NCBI GenBank assembly: GCA_045644605.1
Contig: JAZRHB010000046.1
Span: 1-16,349 of the forward strand
DNA: 16,349 nt
Source of the DNA: RGIG4103 sp045644605
GTDB lineage: Bacteria; Bacillota; Clostridia; RUG12999
Direction of reading: 5' to 3'
Shown here: one piece after another, positions 1-7,374 of the stretch
Position numbering within the stretch: the first letter of the stretch is position 1
Layout: each line of letters begins with the position of its first letter
Notes under the pieces: generated by a model
The model's input: only the letters and a program-made list of their open reading frames with translations
Told to the model about the DNA's origin: nothing
Databases searched by the model: none
Program-made: the position numbers and the translations under genes

Positions 1-1557
1 CACGGTGTTGGTGCTTCCGTTGTTAACGCACTTTCAACATCTCTTGAAGTTGAAATCTGCGACGGTAAGCATATTCACGTTCAGCGATATGAACGCGGAA
101 AAACAGTGCAGCCTCTTACAATAGTGGGAGATACAGACAGAACAGGTACAAAAGTTACATTTAAACCCGACCCCGAAATTTTTGAAGAGCTTGTATACGA
201 TTACGATACTCTTGCAGTTCGTCTTCGTGAACAGGCATTCCTCAATAAAGGTCTTAGAATTGTTCTTAAAGATATAAGACCCGAACAGGAAAAAGAGGAT
301 GAATTCAAATACGACGGCGGTGTAATGTCTTTCGTTGAATATATAAATAAAAATAAAGAAGGTCTGCATGAAAATATAATTTATATGCAGGAGGAAAAGT
401 CCGAAGGATTTGTTGAAATTGCAATGCAATATACAACATCCTACAGCGAAACAATAATTTCTTTTGCAAATAACATTAATACTGCAGAGGGCGGTACTCA
501 CGAAACAGGTTATAAAGCTGCTCTTACAAAAGTACTTAACGATTATGCAAGAAAGTTTAATTTCTTAAAAGACAGCGATAAAAACCTTAGCGGTGAAGAC
601 GTAAGAGAAGGTCTTACAGCAATTATAAGTGTTAAGCTTTCCGAACCGCAGTTTGAAGGACAGACAAAAACAAAGCTCGGAAACAGCGAAATAAGAGGGC
701 TTGTTGACGGCGTTGTAGCAGAAAAACTTGAAGTTTTCCTTGAAGAAAACCCGTCGGTTGCTAAAATCATCATTGAAAAAGCTCTTACAGCATCCCGTGC
801 AAGAGATGCCGCAAGAAAAGCAAGAGAATTAACAAGACGTCAGTCGGCACTTAACGGACTTTCACTTCCCGGTAAGCTTGCGGATTGCCGTACAAAAGAA
901 GCAAAAGGTACAGAAGTGTACATCGTCGAAGGGGATTCTGCGGGCGGCAGCGCAAAGCAAGGCAGAGACAGTAATTTCCAGGCAATTTTGCCGCTTTGGG
1001 GTAAAATGCTGAACGTAGAAAAATCCCGAATTGACAAGGTTTATGATAATGATAAATTAAAACCGGTTATCCTTGCACTCGGTGCAGGTTTCGGCGAAGA
1101 TTTTGATGTAAATAAACTCCGTTACGAAAAAATCATCATCATGGCCGATGCCGATGTCGACGGTGCTCATATCAGAACACTTCTTCTGACATTCTTCTTC
1201 AGATATATGCGTCCTCTTATTGAAAACGGTAACGTATATATCGCTCAGCCGCCGCTTTATAAGATAAGCAAAGGTAAAAATGACCAGTACGCTTATTCCG
1301 ATGAGCAGCTTAATGAAATTCTTGAAGAAACAGGTAAAGACGTAAGAATTCAGAGATATAAAGGTCTTGGTGAAATGAACCCGCAGCAGCTGTGGGAAAC
1401 AACAATGGACCCCGAAAGAAGAACTATTCTTCGTGTTGAAATGGAAGATGCCGTTGCGGCAGACGAAATTTTCACAATCCTTATGGGTGACAGCGTTGAA
1501 CCCCGCCGTGAGTTCATTGAAGCGAATGCTAAATTCGTTACCAACCTCGATATTTAA
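1..1557 (+). CDS. gyrB: DNA gyrase subunit B, 5'-truncated by window edge
   Basis: B subunit of DNA gyrase, which supplies the ATPase and the TOPRIM metal site for introducing negative supercoils with GyrA. The reading frame is open from base 1 (first residues HGVGASVVNALS, a conserved GyrB stretch), so the start and roughly the first hundred residues of the GHKL ATPase domain lie outside the window; 518 residues are present. Visible landmarks are the TOPRIM motif VEGDSAGGS (catalytic Glu codon at 928-930), the metal-binding MADADVDGAHI at about 1141-1173, and the C-terminal YKGLGEMNPQQLWETTMDP. The GTG at 106 is internal, not a start. A 19-base gap containing AAAGGAG separates it from gyrA, so the two are co-transcribed. 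ParE/TopoIV is the alternative, but the adjacent gyrA with a GyrA box supports GyrB. Confidence 0.97.
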   Translation, partial: HGVGASVVNALSTSLEVEICDGKHIHVQRYERGKTVQPLTIVGDTDRTGTKVTFKPDPEIFEELVYDYDTLAVRLREQAFLNKGLRIVLKDIRPEQEKEDEFKYDGGVMSFVEYINKNKEGLHENIIYMQEEKSEGFVEIAMQYTTSYSETIISFANNINTAEGGTHETGYKAALTKVLNDYARKFNFLKDSDKNLSGEDVREGLTAIISVKLSEPQFEGQTKTKLGNSEIRGLVDGVVAEKLEVFLEENPSVAKIIIEKALTASRARDAARKARELTRRQSALNGLSLPGKLADCRTKEAKGTEVYIVEGDSAGGSAKQGRDSNFQAILPLWGKMLNVEKSRIDKVYDNDKLKPVILALGAGFGEDFDVNKLRYEKIIIMADADVDGAHIRTLLLTFFFRYMRPLIENGNVYIAQPPLYKISKGKNDQYAYSDEQLNEILEETGKDVRIQRYKGLGEMNPQQLWETTMDPERRTILRVEMEDAVAADEIFTILMGDSVEPRREFIEANAKFVTNLDI

Positions 1558-1576
1558 TGAAAGGAGATGGCTTTAA

Positions 1577-4060
1577 ATGGAAGAAAATATGGAAACTATG
1601 GGTAATGTAATACCTGTCGATATAAATAAAGAAATGAAAAAGTCCTATATTGATTACGCCATGAGCGTTATTGTAGGACGTGCTCTCCCCGATGTTCGTG
1701 ACGGTCTTAATCCCGTTCACAGACGTATTTTATATGCAATGTATGTAGATAATCTTACATCGGACAGACCGTACAGAAAATGTGCTACTACCGTCGGTGA
1801 CGTGCTTGGTAGATACCATCCGCACGGTGATGCGTCGGTTTATGATGCACTTGTAAGAATGGCGCAGGATTTCTCACTTCGCTATCCTCTTATTGACGGT
1901 CACGGTAACTTCGGTTCAATAGACGGAGACCCACCGGCTGCTTACCGTTATACAGAAGCAAGAATGTCAAAAATTTCTATGGAAATGCTGACTGATATAG
2001 AGAAAGAAACCGTTGATTTTATGCCGAACTTCGATGAAAGCAGAAAAGAACCGGTTGTTCTCCCCTCACGTTTCCCGAACCTGCTTGTAGGCGGTTCATC
2101 AGGTATTGCGGTTGGTATGGCAACAAATATTCCTCCGCATAACCTCGGCGAAGTTATTGATGCTTGTATTGCTATGATTGACAATCCGGAAATTGACGTT
2201 GAAGGTCTTATGGAATACGTTAAAGGTCCGGACTTCCCTACCGGCGGTATTGTATACGGTGTTTCCGGAATTAGAGCCGCATATAAAACAGGTAGAGGTA
2301 AGATAATTGTTCGTGCGAAAGCCGAAATTGAAGAACACGGAAACAAGGAACAGATTATTGTTACCGAAATTCCGTATGTTGTAAACAAAAAACGTCTTAT
2401 TGAACATATTGCTGAGCTTGTTAAAAACAAGGTAATCGAAGGCATCAGCGACCTTAACGATGAATCAGGCAGAGACGGTATGAGAATTGTTATTGAGATT
2501 AAACGTGATGCAAATGCATCGGTTGTTCTCAATCAGCTTTACAAATACACACAGATGCAGGATACATTCGGCGTTATTATGCTTGCAATCCACGACGGAC
2601 AGCCGAAAGTGCTGAACCTGCGCCAGATTATTGAATATTATCTTGACCATCAGAAAGACGTTATTGTAAGAAGAACACAGTTCAATCTTGCAAAAGCGGA
2701 AGCCCGTGCTCATATTCTTGAAGGTATTAAAAAAGCACTTGATAATATTGATGCAATCATAAAAATTATAAGAGAAGCTTATAACGACGCTAAAATTAAA
2801 CTTATGGAAGCGTTTGATTTCTCCGACGTTCAGGCTCAGGCAATTCTTGATATGAGACTTGCAAGACTTCAGGGTCTTGAAAAAGAGAAAATTGAAGCAG
2901 AACTTGCTGAACTTCTTGAAAAAATTGAATATTACAAGAGTGTTCTTGCAGACGAAGCGCTTGTAATGGGCATTATAAAAGACGAAATGCTTGAAATCAA
3001 GAACAAATACGGCGATGAAAGAAGAACTGAAATTTCAACCTCGGATTACGATATTGATATTGAAGACCTTATCCCCGTTGAAGATAATGTTATTACAATG
3101 ACTCATTTCGGTTACGTAAAACGTCAGGCACTTGACACATATAAATCACAGCGCCGTGGTGGACGTGGTATTTCCGGTATGAGCACCCGTGAAGAAGACT
3201 TTGCGGAAAATATTTTTGTTGCAAACACTCACGATTATCTTATGTTCTTTACAAATAAAGCAAGAATGCATAAAATAAAAGCCTATAAAATCCCCGAAGT
3301 TGGCAGACAGGCAAAAGGTATGGCACTTGTTAACCTTCTCCAGCTTGAAGAAGGCGAAAGAGTTACTGCAATTATCCCGATTAAAGAATTTGTTGACGAT
3401 AATTATTTAATTATGTTAACCAAATATGGTGTAATTAAGAAAACTGCCCTTGGAAGATACAATTCCAAGATAAAAGGCGGACTTATTGCAATAAAACTTG
3501 ATGAGGGTGACGAGCTTATTGATGTTAAGCTTACTGACGGCAACAAAGAACTGATTGTCGGTACACATGAAGGTATGGCAATAAGATTTGACGAAAACGA
3601 CGTACGTCTTGTAGGAAGAGATGCGCGTGGTGTTCGTGCAATGAAATTCCGCGGCGATGACTACGTTGTTGGTATGGAAGTTGCAGACGAAGGCAAATAT
3701 CTCCTTACAGTAACAGAAAAAGGTTATGGTAAGAGAACTGAAATGGATGAATACCATTTGCAGTCCAGAGGCGGTCTTGGTGTTAAAAACTATGCAATTT
3801 CCGAAAAAACAGGTAATGTTGTTGGTATTAAAGCAATTACAGATGAAGATGTTATGCTTATTACATCTGCAGGTATTGTAATCAGAACAGATTCTGAAGA
3901 AATAAGAGCTTGCGGTCGTGCATCGCAGGGCGTTAAGGTTATAAGAGCAGATGAAGAAAACGCTGTAACAGCAATTGCAAAAATTGCAAAAGAAGAGGAA
4001 TCTGACGAAGAAGTAGCAGAAAATACAACTGAAATAGAAGAAACGCCAACACAGGAATAA
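1577..4060 (+). CDS. gyrA: DNA gyrase subunit A
   Basis: Breakage-reunion subunit of DNA gyrase, 827 aa, close to the length of Bacillus GyrA. The N-terminal winged-helix/tower region carries the catalytic tyrosine at Y125 (AAYRYTEAR). The quinolone-resistance region reads GRYHPHGDASVYDALVRMAQ around residues 79-97. The C-terminal beta-pinwheel carries the GyrA box QRRGGRG at residues 525-531, which separates gyrase from topoisomerase IV ParC. The protein ends in an acidic tail rich in Glu and Asp. The ATG at 1577 is preceded by AAAGGAGATGG at a normal distance. The residue equivalent to E. coli Ser83 is Ala86, while the Asp87 equivalent (D90) is kept. The stop codon abuts a parS site, and parA follows with no visible promoter. 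Confidence 0.98.
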   Translation: MEENMETMGNVIPVDINKEMKKSYIDYAMSVIVGRALPDVRDGLNPVHRRILYAMYVDNLTSDRPYRKCATTVGDVLGRYHPHGDASVYDALVRMAQDFSLRYPLIDGHGNFGSIDGDPPAAYRYTEARMSKISMEMLTDIEKETVDFMPNFDESRKEPVVLPSRFPNLLVGGSSGIAVGMATNIPPHNLGEVIDACIAMIDNPEIDVEGLMEYVKGPDFPTGGIVYGVSGIRAAYKTGRGKIIVRAKAEIEEHGNKEQIIVTEIPYVVNKKRLIEHIAELVKNKVIEGISDLNDESGRDGMRIVIEIKRDANASVVLNQLYKYTQMQDTFGVIMLAIHDGQPKVLNLRQIIEYYLDHQKDVIVRRTQFNLAKAEARAHILEGIKKALDNIDAIIKIIREAYNDAKIKLMEAFDFSDVQAQAILDMRLARLQGLEKEKIEAELAELLEKIEYYKSVLADEALVMGIIKDEMLEIKNKYGDERRTEISTSDYDIDIEDLIPVEDNVITMTHFGYVKRQALDTYKSQRRGGRGISGMSTREEDFAENIFVANTHDYLMFFTNKARMHKIKAYKIPEVGRQAKGMALVNLLQLEEGERVTAIIPIKEFVDDNYLIMLTKYGVIKKTALGRYNSKIKGGLIAIKLDEGDELIDVKLTDGNKELIVGTHEGMAIRFDENDVRLVGRDARGVRAMKFRGDDYVVGMEVADEGKYLLTVTEKGYGKRTEMDEYHLQSRGGLGVKNYAISEKTGNVVGIKAITDEDVMLITSAGIVIRTDSEEIRACGRASQGVKVIRADEENAVTAIAKIAKEEESDEEVAENTTEIEETPTQE

Positions 4061-4080
4061 TTGTTTCACGTGAAACAATT
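4059..4080. promoter_or_regulatory. parS: parS centromere site 1
   Basis: Perfect 16-bp TGTTTCACGTGAAACA at 4062-4077, identical to the well-known Bacillus parS consensus. The symmetry extends three bases on each side to a 22-bp palindrome whose left end overlaps the last two bases of the gyrA stop codon. ParB family proteins load here, spread as CTP-dependent clamps and recruit SMC (established knowledge). The site lies just upstream of the parAB genes that encode its likely binders. Confidence 0.97.
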
Positions 4081-4100
4081 TAACTCTATAGGAAAACAAG

Positions 4101-4116
4101 TGTTTCACGTGAAACA
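4101..4116. promoter_or_regulatory. parS: parS centromere site 2
   Basis: A second perfect TGTTTCACGTGAAACA, centred 39 bp from the first and 18 bp before the parA ATG. Only the 16-bp core is symmetric here. The paired sites lie between gyrA and parA. They could also let ParB affect expression of its own operon, but no promoter is seen in this gap. Confidence 0.97.
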
Positions 4117-4134
4117 TTTGGAAAGAAGGTAACT

Positions 4135-4896
4135 ATGGCTAAAATAATTGCAATAGCAAACCAAAAGGGCGGAGTTGGTAAAACAACAACTGCAATAAAC
4201 CTGTCAGCAGCGATAGGGGAGCTTGGTAAAAAAGTTCTCCTTGTGGATGTTGACCCGCAGGCTAACGCAACAAGCGGTCTTGGTGTGCAGGAGTATGAAA
4301 AAAGTACATATGATGTACTTGCTGATGATGAAGCCATTGGTGATGTTATAATTAAAACAGATTTTAAGAATTTATGGATATGCCCGTCATCTGAAGAGCT
4401 GGCGGGCGCCGAAATTGAGCTTGTTTCCATGGAAAATAGGGAATTTGTGCTTAAAAATGCGCTTGACAGCGTGGAAAGTGAATATGATTACATATTTTTG
4501 GACTGTCCGCCGTCACTCGGGCTTGTAACACTTAACTGTTTAACAGCCACAGATACGGTTTTAATACCAATTCAGTGCGAATATTACGCACTTGAGGGGG
4601 TTGGACTTCTTACCAATAATATAAATAGAATCAAAAAATCGCTCAATCCTGATATAGATATTGAGGGAATTCTCCTTACAATGCTTGATGCAAGAACAAA
4701 TCTTGGAATTCAGGTTGTTGAAGAGGTAAAACGCCACTTTGAAGGCAAGGTTTATGCAAGTATTATACCAAGAAATGTACGCCTCAGCGAAGCGCCAAGC
4801 TATGGTCAGCCAATTAACATCTATGACCCGACTTCCAAGGGTGCGGAAATGTATATGGCACTTGGTGAAGAATTTTTGATGCTAAATGAAGAATAA
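4135..4896 (+). CDS. parA: Chromosome-partitioning ATPase ParA/Soj
   Basis: Deviant Walker-type ATPase of 253 aa that acts with ParB and parS in origin segregation; Soj proteins also modulate DnaA in Bacillus. The Walker A motif KGGVGKTT is at residues 11-18 (signature lysine K11, P-loop lysine K16). The switch I region LLVDVDPQAN contains D38 and D40, and Walker B is FLDCPP with D123. The protein is short and has no N-terminal helix-turn-helix, typical of chromosomal Soj rather than plasmid type Ia ParA. An AAGAAGG ribosome binding site lies 5 bases before the ATG at 4135. parB begins 13 bases after the stop. MinD is the alternative family, but parS and parB next door settle it. Confidence 0.97.
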   Translation: MAKIIAIANQKGGVGKTTTAINLSAAIGELGKKVLLVDVDPQANATSGLGVQEYEKSTYDVLADDEAIGDVIIKTDFKNLWICPSSEELAGAEIELVSMENREFVLKNALDSVESEYDYIFLDCPPSLGLVTLNCLTATDTVLIPIQCEYYALEGVGLLTNNINRIKKSLNPDIDIEGILLTMLDARTNLGIQVVEEVKRHFEGKVYASIIPRNVRLSEAPSYGQPINIYDPTSKGAEMYMALGEEFLMLNEE

Positions 4897-4909
4897 GGAA
4901 GTGTTGAAT

Positions 4910-5782
4910 ATGAAAAAGAAAACAGGTGGGCTTGGAAAAGGAATTTCCGCGCTTATACCCGAATCTTCCGAAAAAAAGGTCGAAATTAAGCAGGAAACTG
5001 TACCGAATACGCTTAAATTAACTCAAATAGAGCCAAATCCGGACCAGCCACGTAAAGTTTTTGATGATGAAAAGCTTGCGGCACTTGCAGATTCTGTTGC
5101 AGAGCACGGAATTTTACAACCGATTGTTGTAAGAAAGAACGAAAACGGTCTTTATACAATAATTGCCGGCGAACGTCGCTGGAGAGCGGCAAGAATGGCT
5201 AAATTAAAGGAAGTTCCGGTTATTATCAAGGATTTTGATGAAAAAACCGTAATGGAAGTTTCTTTAATTGAAAACCTGCAGAGAGAAGACTTAAATCCAA
5301 TTGAAGAGGCACTCGGATACGAACGTCTTTTGAAAGAATTTGGTCTTACACAGGAAGAAATTGCCGTAAAAGTAGGTAAAAGCCGTCCCGCAGTGGCAAA
5401 TACAATGCGTATTTTAGCACTTTCAGAGCCGGTACGCCGCCTTGTAGAACAGCTTGAACTGTCCGCAGGTCACGGCAGGGCACTTCTTGGCATTGAAGAT
5501 GCAAAACTCCAGGAAGAAATCGCTTACATAATTATCGAAAGAGACTGGTCAGTAAGACAAACTGAAAATTATGTAAACCAATTGGCAAGAGAAAAGAAAG
5601 AAAAACTCGAAGAAAAGCAGGGTAAAATAAATATTGCAAAAGCAGAGCTTGAGGAAAGACTTGGCAATCTGCTTGGAACAAAAGTAACCATAAAACAGGG
5701 CAAAAACAAGGGAAGAATTGAAATTGAATTCTATGATAAAGACAGCCTGGAAAAAATTGTCAATAAACTTGGGAAGGATTGA
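4910..5782 (+). CDS. parB: Chromosome-partitioning CTPase/DNA-binding protein ParB/Spo0J
   Basis: ParB binds parS, hydrolyses CTP and slides along DNA as a clamp, organising the origin region for ParA and SMC. The start chosen is ATG 4910, giving 290 aa, because AAGGAAG (overlapping the parA stop) lies at good distance and the protein then begins with the usual KKTGGLGKGISALIP N-terminus. An in-frame ATG at 4886 lies inside parA and adds eight unlikely residues. The CTP-binding motifs are GERRWRA (residues 87-93) and ENLQRE (121-126). A helix-turn-helix follows at about 146-168 (LTQEEIAVKVGKSRPAVAN). A charged linker and C-terminal dimerisation domain complete it. Noc is a paralogue, but the parA and parS context favours ParB. 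Confidence 0.96.
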   Translation: MKKKTGGLGKGISALIPESSEKKVEIKQETVPNTLKLTQIEPNPDQPRKVFDDEKLAALADSVAEHGILQPIVVRKNENGLYTIIAGERRWRAARMAKLKEVPVIIKDFDEKTVMEVSLIENLQREDLNPIEEALGYERLLKEFGLTQEEIAVKVGKSRPAVANTMRILALSEPVRRLVEQLELSAGHGRALLGIEDAKLQEEIAYIIIERDWSVRQTENYVNQLAREKKEKLEEKQGKINIAKAELEERLGNLLGTKVTIKQGKNKGRIEIEFYDKDSLEKIVNKLGKD

Positions 5783-5787
5783 AATAA

Positions 5788-7059
5788 ATGCTTGACATCA
5801 AATTACTCAGAAACGATTATGAAAGAATAATGGAGGTTATGAAAGTACGTGGCGAAAGCGTAGGGGACATAGGTAAAGTCCTTGAATATGACGAACAGCG
5901 TCGCCAGCTTACTTATGAAACCGAAACATTAAAGGCAAAACAGAACGAAGTTTCAAAACAGATTCCTGCTCTTAAAAAAGAAGGAAAAGACGTTGCTCCC
6001 ATTTTTGCCGAAATGAAAGAAATTTCCGAAAAATCAAAAGAGCTTGACGCAAAAATCCGTGAGCTTGATGAAAAAATTAATGAAATTATGCTTACAATCC
6101 CGAATATTCCGCATCCGTCAGTACCGATTGGCGATACAGACGAGGATAACGTGGAAGTAAGAAAATTCGGTACACCCACAAGCTTTGATTTTGAGGCAAA
6201 AGCGCACTGGGATATAGGCGAGGGTCTTGGAATTCTTGATTTTGAAACAGGTGCAAAGGTATCCGGTTCAAGATTTACATTCTATAAAGGTCTTGGCGCA
6301 AGACTTGAACGTTCACTCATAAGCTTCTATCTTGATACACATACAACCAAAAACGGTTATGAGGAAGTTCTTCCGCCGTATCTTGTACTTCGTGAAAGCA
6401 TGGTTGGTACAGGTCAGCTTCCGAAATTCGAAGAAGATGCTTATAAAACAGCGGTTGAAGACTTCTTCCTTATTCCTACAGCCGAAGTTCCTGTAACAAA
6501 TATGTACAGAGACGACATTTTAGACGGCGCAAAAATGCCTATAAAACACGTTGCGTATTCCGCTTGTTTCCGTGCTGAAGCAGGCAGCGCAGGACGTGAC
6601 ACACGTGGTCTTATCCGTCAGCATCAGTTCAACAAGGTTGAGCTTGTTAAGTTTGTAAAACCTGAAACATCTTATGACGAGCTTGAAAAACTTACTCTTG
6701 ATGCGGAAAGCGTACTTCAGCTGCTCGGACTTCCGTACAGAGTTGTAAGCATCTGCACAGGCGACCTTGGATTTACAGCCGCTAAAAAATATGATATTGA
6801 GGTGTGGATGCCAAGCTACAACAGATACGTTGAAATTTCTTCCTGCTCAAACTTTGAAGATTTCCAGGCAAGACGTGCCAATATCAAATATAAAGACAGC
6901 GTTAAGGACAAAGCTAAATTTGTTCATACAATCAACGGCTCCGGTGTTGCAATCGGAAGAACTGTTGCGGCTATCTTAGAAAACTACCAGAACGCCGAAG
7001 GCAGCGTAACAGTACCGGAAGTACTTCGTCCTTATATGGGAACAGATATAATTAAATAA
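5788..7059 (+). CDS. serS: Seryl-tRNA synthetase
   Basis: Class II aminoacyl-tRNA synthetase that charges tRNA-Ser with serine in the cytoplasm; 423 aa, the usual bacterial length. The N-terminal charged region (about residues 30-105) is the long antiparallel coiled-coil arm that grips the tRNA-Ser variable arm. Motif 1 lies around ARLERSLISFYLD (171-183), motif 2 is FRAEAGSAGRDTRGLIRQHQ (261-280), and motif 3 is GRTVAAILENYQ (390-401). It starts 5 bases after parB with GGAAGG as ribosome binding site, so it is cotranscribed and has no room for its own T-box leader, unlike many clostridial serS genes. A strong terminator lies about 80 bases downstream. Confidence 0.98.
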   Translation: MLDIKLLRNDYERIMEVMKVRGESVGDIGKVLEYDEQRRQLTYETETLKAKQNEVSKQIPALKKEGKDVAPIFAEMKEISEKSKELDAKIRELDEKINEIMLTIPNIPHPSVPIGDTDEDNVEVRKFGTPTSFDFEAKAHWDIGEGLGILDFETGAKVSGSRFTFYKGLGARLERSLISFYLDTHTTKNGYEEVLPPYLVLRESMVGTGQLPKFEEDAYKTAVEDFFLIPTAEVPVTNMYRDDILDGAKMPIKHVAYSACFRAEAGSAGRDTRGLIRQHQFNKVELVKFVKPETSYDELEKLTLDAESVLQLLGLPYRVVSICTGDLGFTAAKKYDIEVWMPSYNRYVEISSCSNFEDFQARRANIKYKDSVKDKAKFVHTINGSGVAIGRTVAAILENYQNAEGSVTVPEVLRPYMGTDIIK

Positions 7060-7066
7060 TTTTCGT

Positions 7067-7080
7067 TAAATGCGCAAAAC
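7067..7080. repeat. 14-nt direct repeat, left copy
   Basis: TAAATGCGCAAAAC occurs here, just after the serS stop, and again at 7304-7317, flanking most of the serS/SLH intergenic region. The adjacent GCGCAAAGAAA (7082-7092) is inverted at 7178-7188 as TTTCTTTGCGC. Exact copies were read directly; their origin is unknown. Confidence 0.8.
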
Positions 7081-7140
7081 CGCGCAAAGAAAAGTTATTT
7101 AATAGGGTAATAATTCAAATAAAGAAGTATATATAATAGG

Positions 7141-7169
7141 AAGCTCTGCATAAAGCTGCAGAGCTTTTT
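7141..7169 (+). terminator. Rho-independent terminator of the gyr-par-serS unit
   Basis: Perfect 10-bp stem AAGCTCTGCA (7141-7150) / TGCAGAGCTT (7157-7166) with a 6-base loop, running into TTTTTC. It ends the plus-strand transcript after serS. Confidence 0.9.
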
Positions 7170-7170
7170 C

Positions 7171-7303
7171 ATTAGAATTTCTTTGCGCTTCGCCATCTCT
7201 TCACCTCTCGGCGTACTTGTGTACGCCGTCGGGCAAGGGCAAGGCACACCTTGCCTTCAGATAGGGCGCTTTTGCATCATTTTCCGAAAATTTCGGTAAG
7301 CAG
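7171..7303. repeat. Hairpin-rich structured intergenic element
   Basis: Between two terminators lie three tight inverted repeats. The first is GGCGTAC-TTGT-GTACGCC at 7210-7227. The second is GGCAAGG-CACA-CCTTGCC at 7238-7255. The third is CCGAAA-A-TTTCGG at 7284-7296. There is no plausible ORF. The element is GC-richer than the surrounding spacer and is bordered by TTTGCGC (7182-7188) and GCGCAAA (7309-7315) in inverted orientation. It looks like a compact REP- or MITE-like unit or a structured RNA; the sequence alone cannot decide which. Confidence 0.55.
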
Positions 7304-7317
7304 TAAATGCGCAAAAC
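7304..7317. repeat. 14-nt direct repeat, right copy
   Basis: Second exact copy of TAAATGCGCAAAAC, 237 bp downstream of the first (7067-7080). It sits directly before the bidirectional terminator at 7322. Confidence 0.8.
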
Positions 7318-7321
7318 TAAA

Positions 7322-7350
7322 CCCCCGACATAAATTGTCGGGGGTTTTCT
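7322..7350. terminator. Bidirectional terminator between serS and SLH gene
   Basis: Perfect 9-bp stem CCCCCGACA (7322-7330) / TGTCGGGGG (7336-7344) with loop TAAAT, followed by TTTTCT on the plus strand. On the minus strand the stem is followed by TTTAGTTTTG, so it should also end the murC-SLH transcript, whose last stop codon lies 25 bases away. Confidence 0.88.
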
Positions 7351-7374
7351 ATTATATAATAAGGAAGCAAATTT

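Noticed and set aside
34..501. Long minus-strand open frame opposite gyrB
   Set aside because: It is the antisense shadow of a conserved coding region, with Phe/Cys/Asn-rich composition and no start signals.
3416..4117. A 233-codon minus-strand open frame opposite the gyrA 3' end and parS sites
   Set aside because: It is antisense to GyrA and reads through both parS palindromes; its Cys/Phe/Asn-rich composition is that of a shadow frame.
4886..4909. Upstream in-frame ATG for parB
   Set aside because: It lies within parA and has a poorer ribosome binding site; the ATG at 4910 gives the typical ParB N-terminus.
5783..5787. T-box leader for serS
   Set aside because: Only 5 bases separate parB and serS, leaving no room for one.
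7109..7137. Promoter at the TATAAT (7132-7137) before the serS terminator
   Set aside because: There is no -35 match at suitable spacing, and only a terminator lies downstream on that strand.
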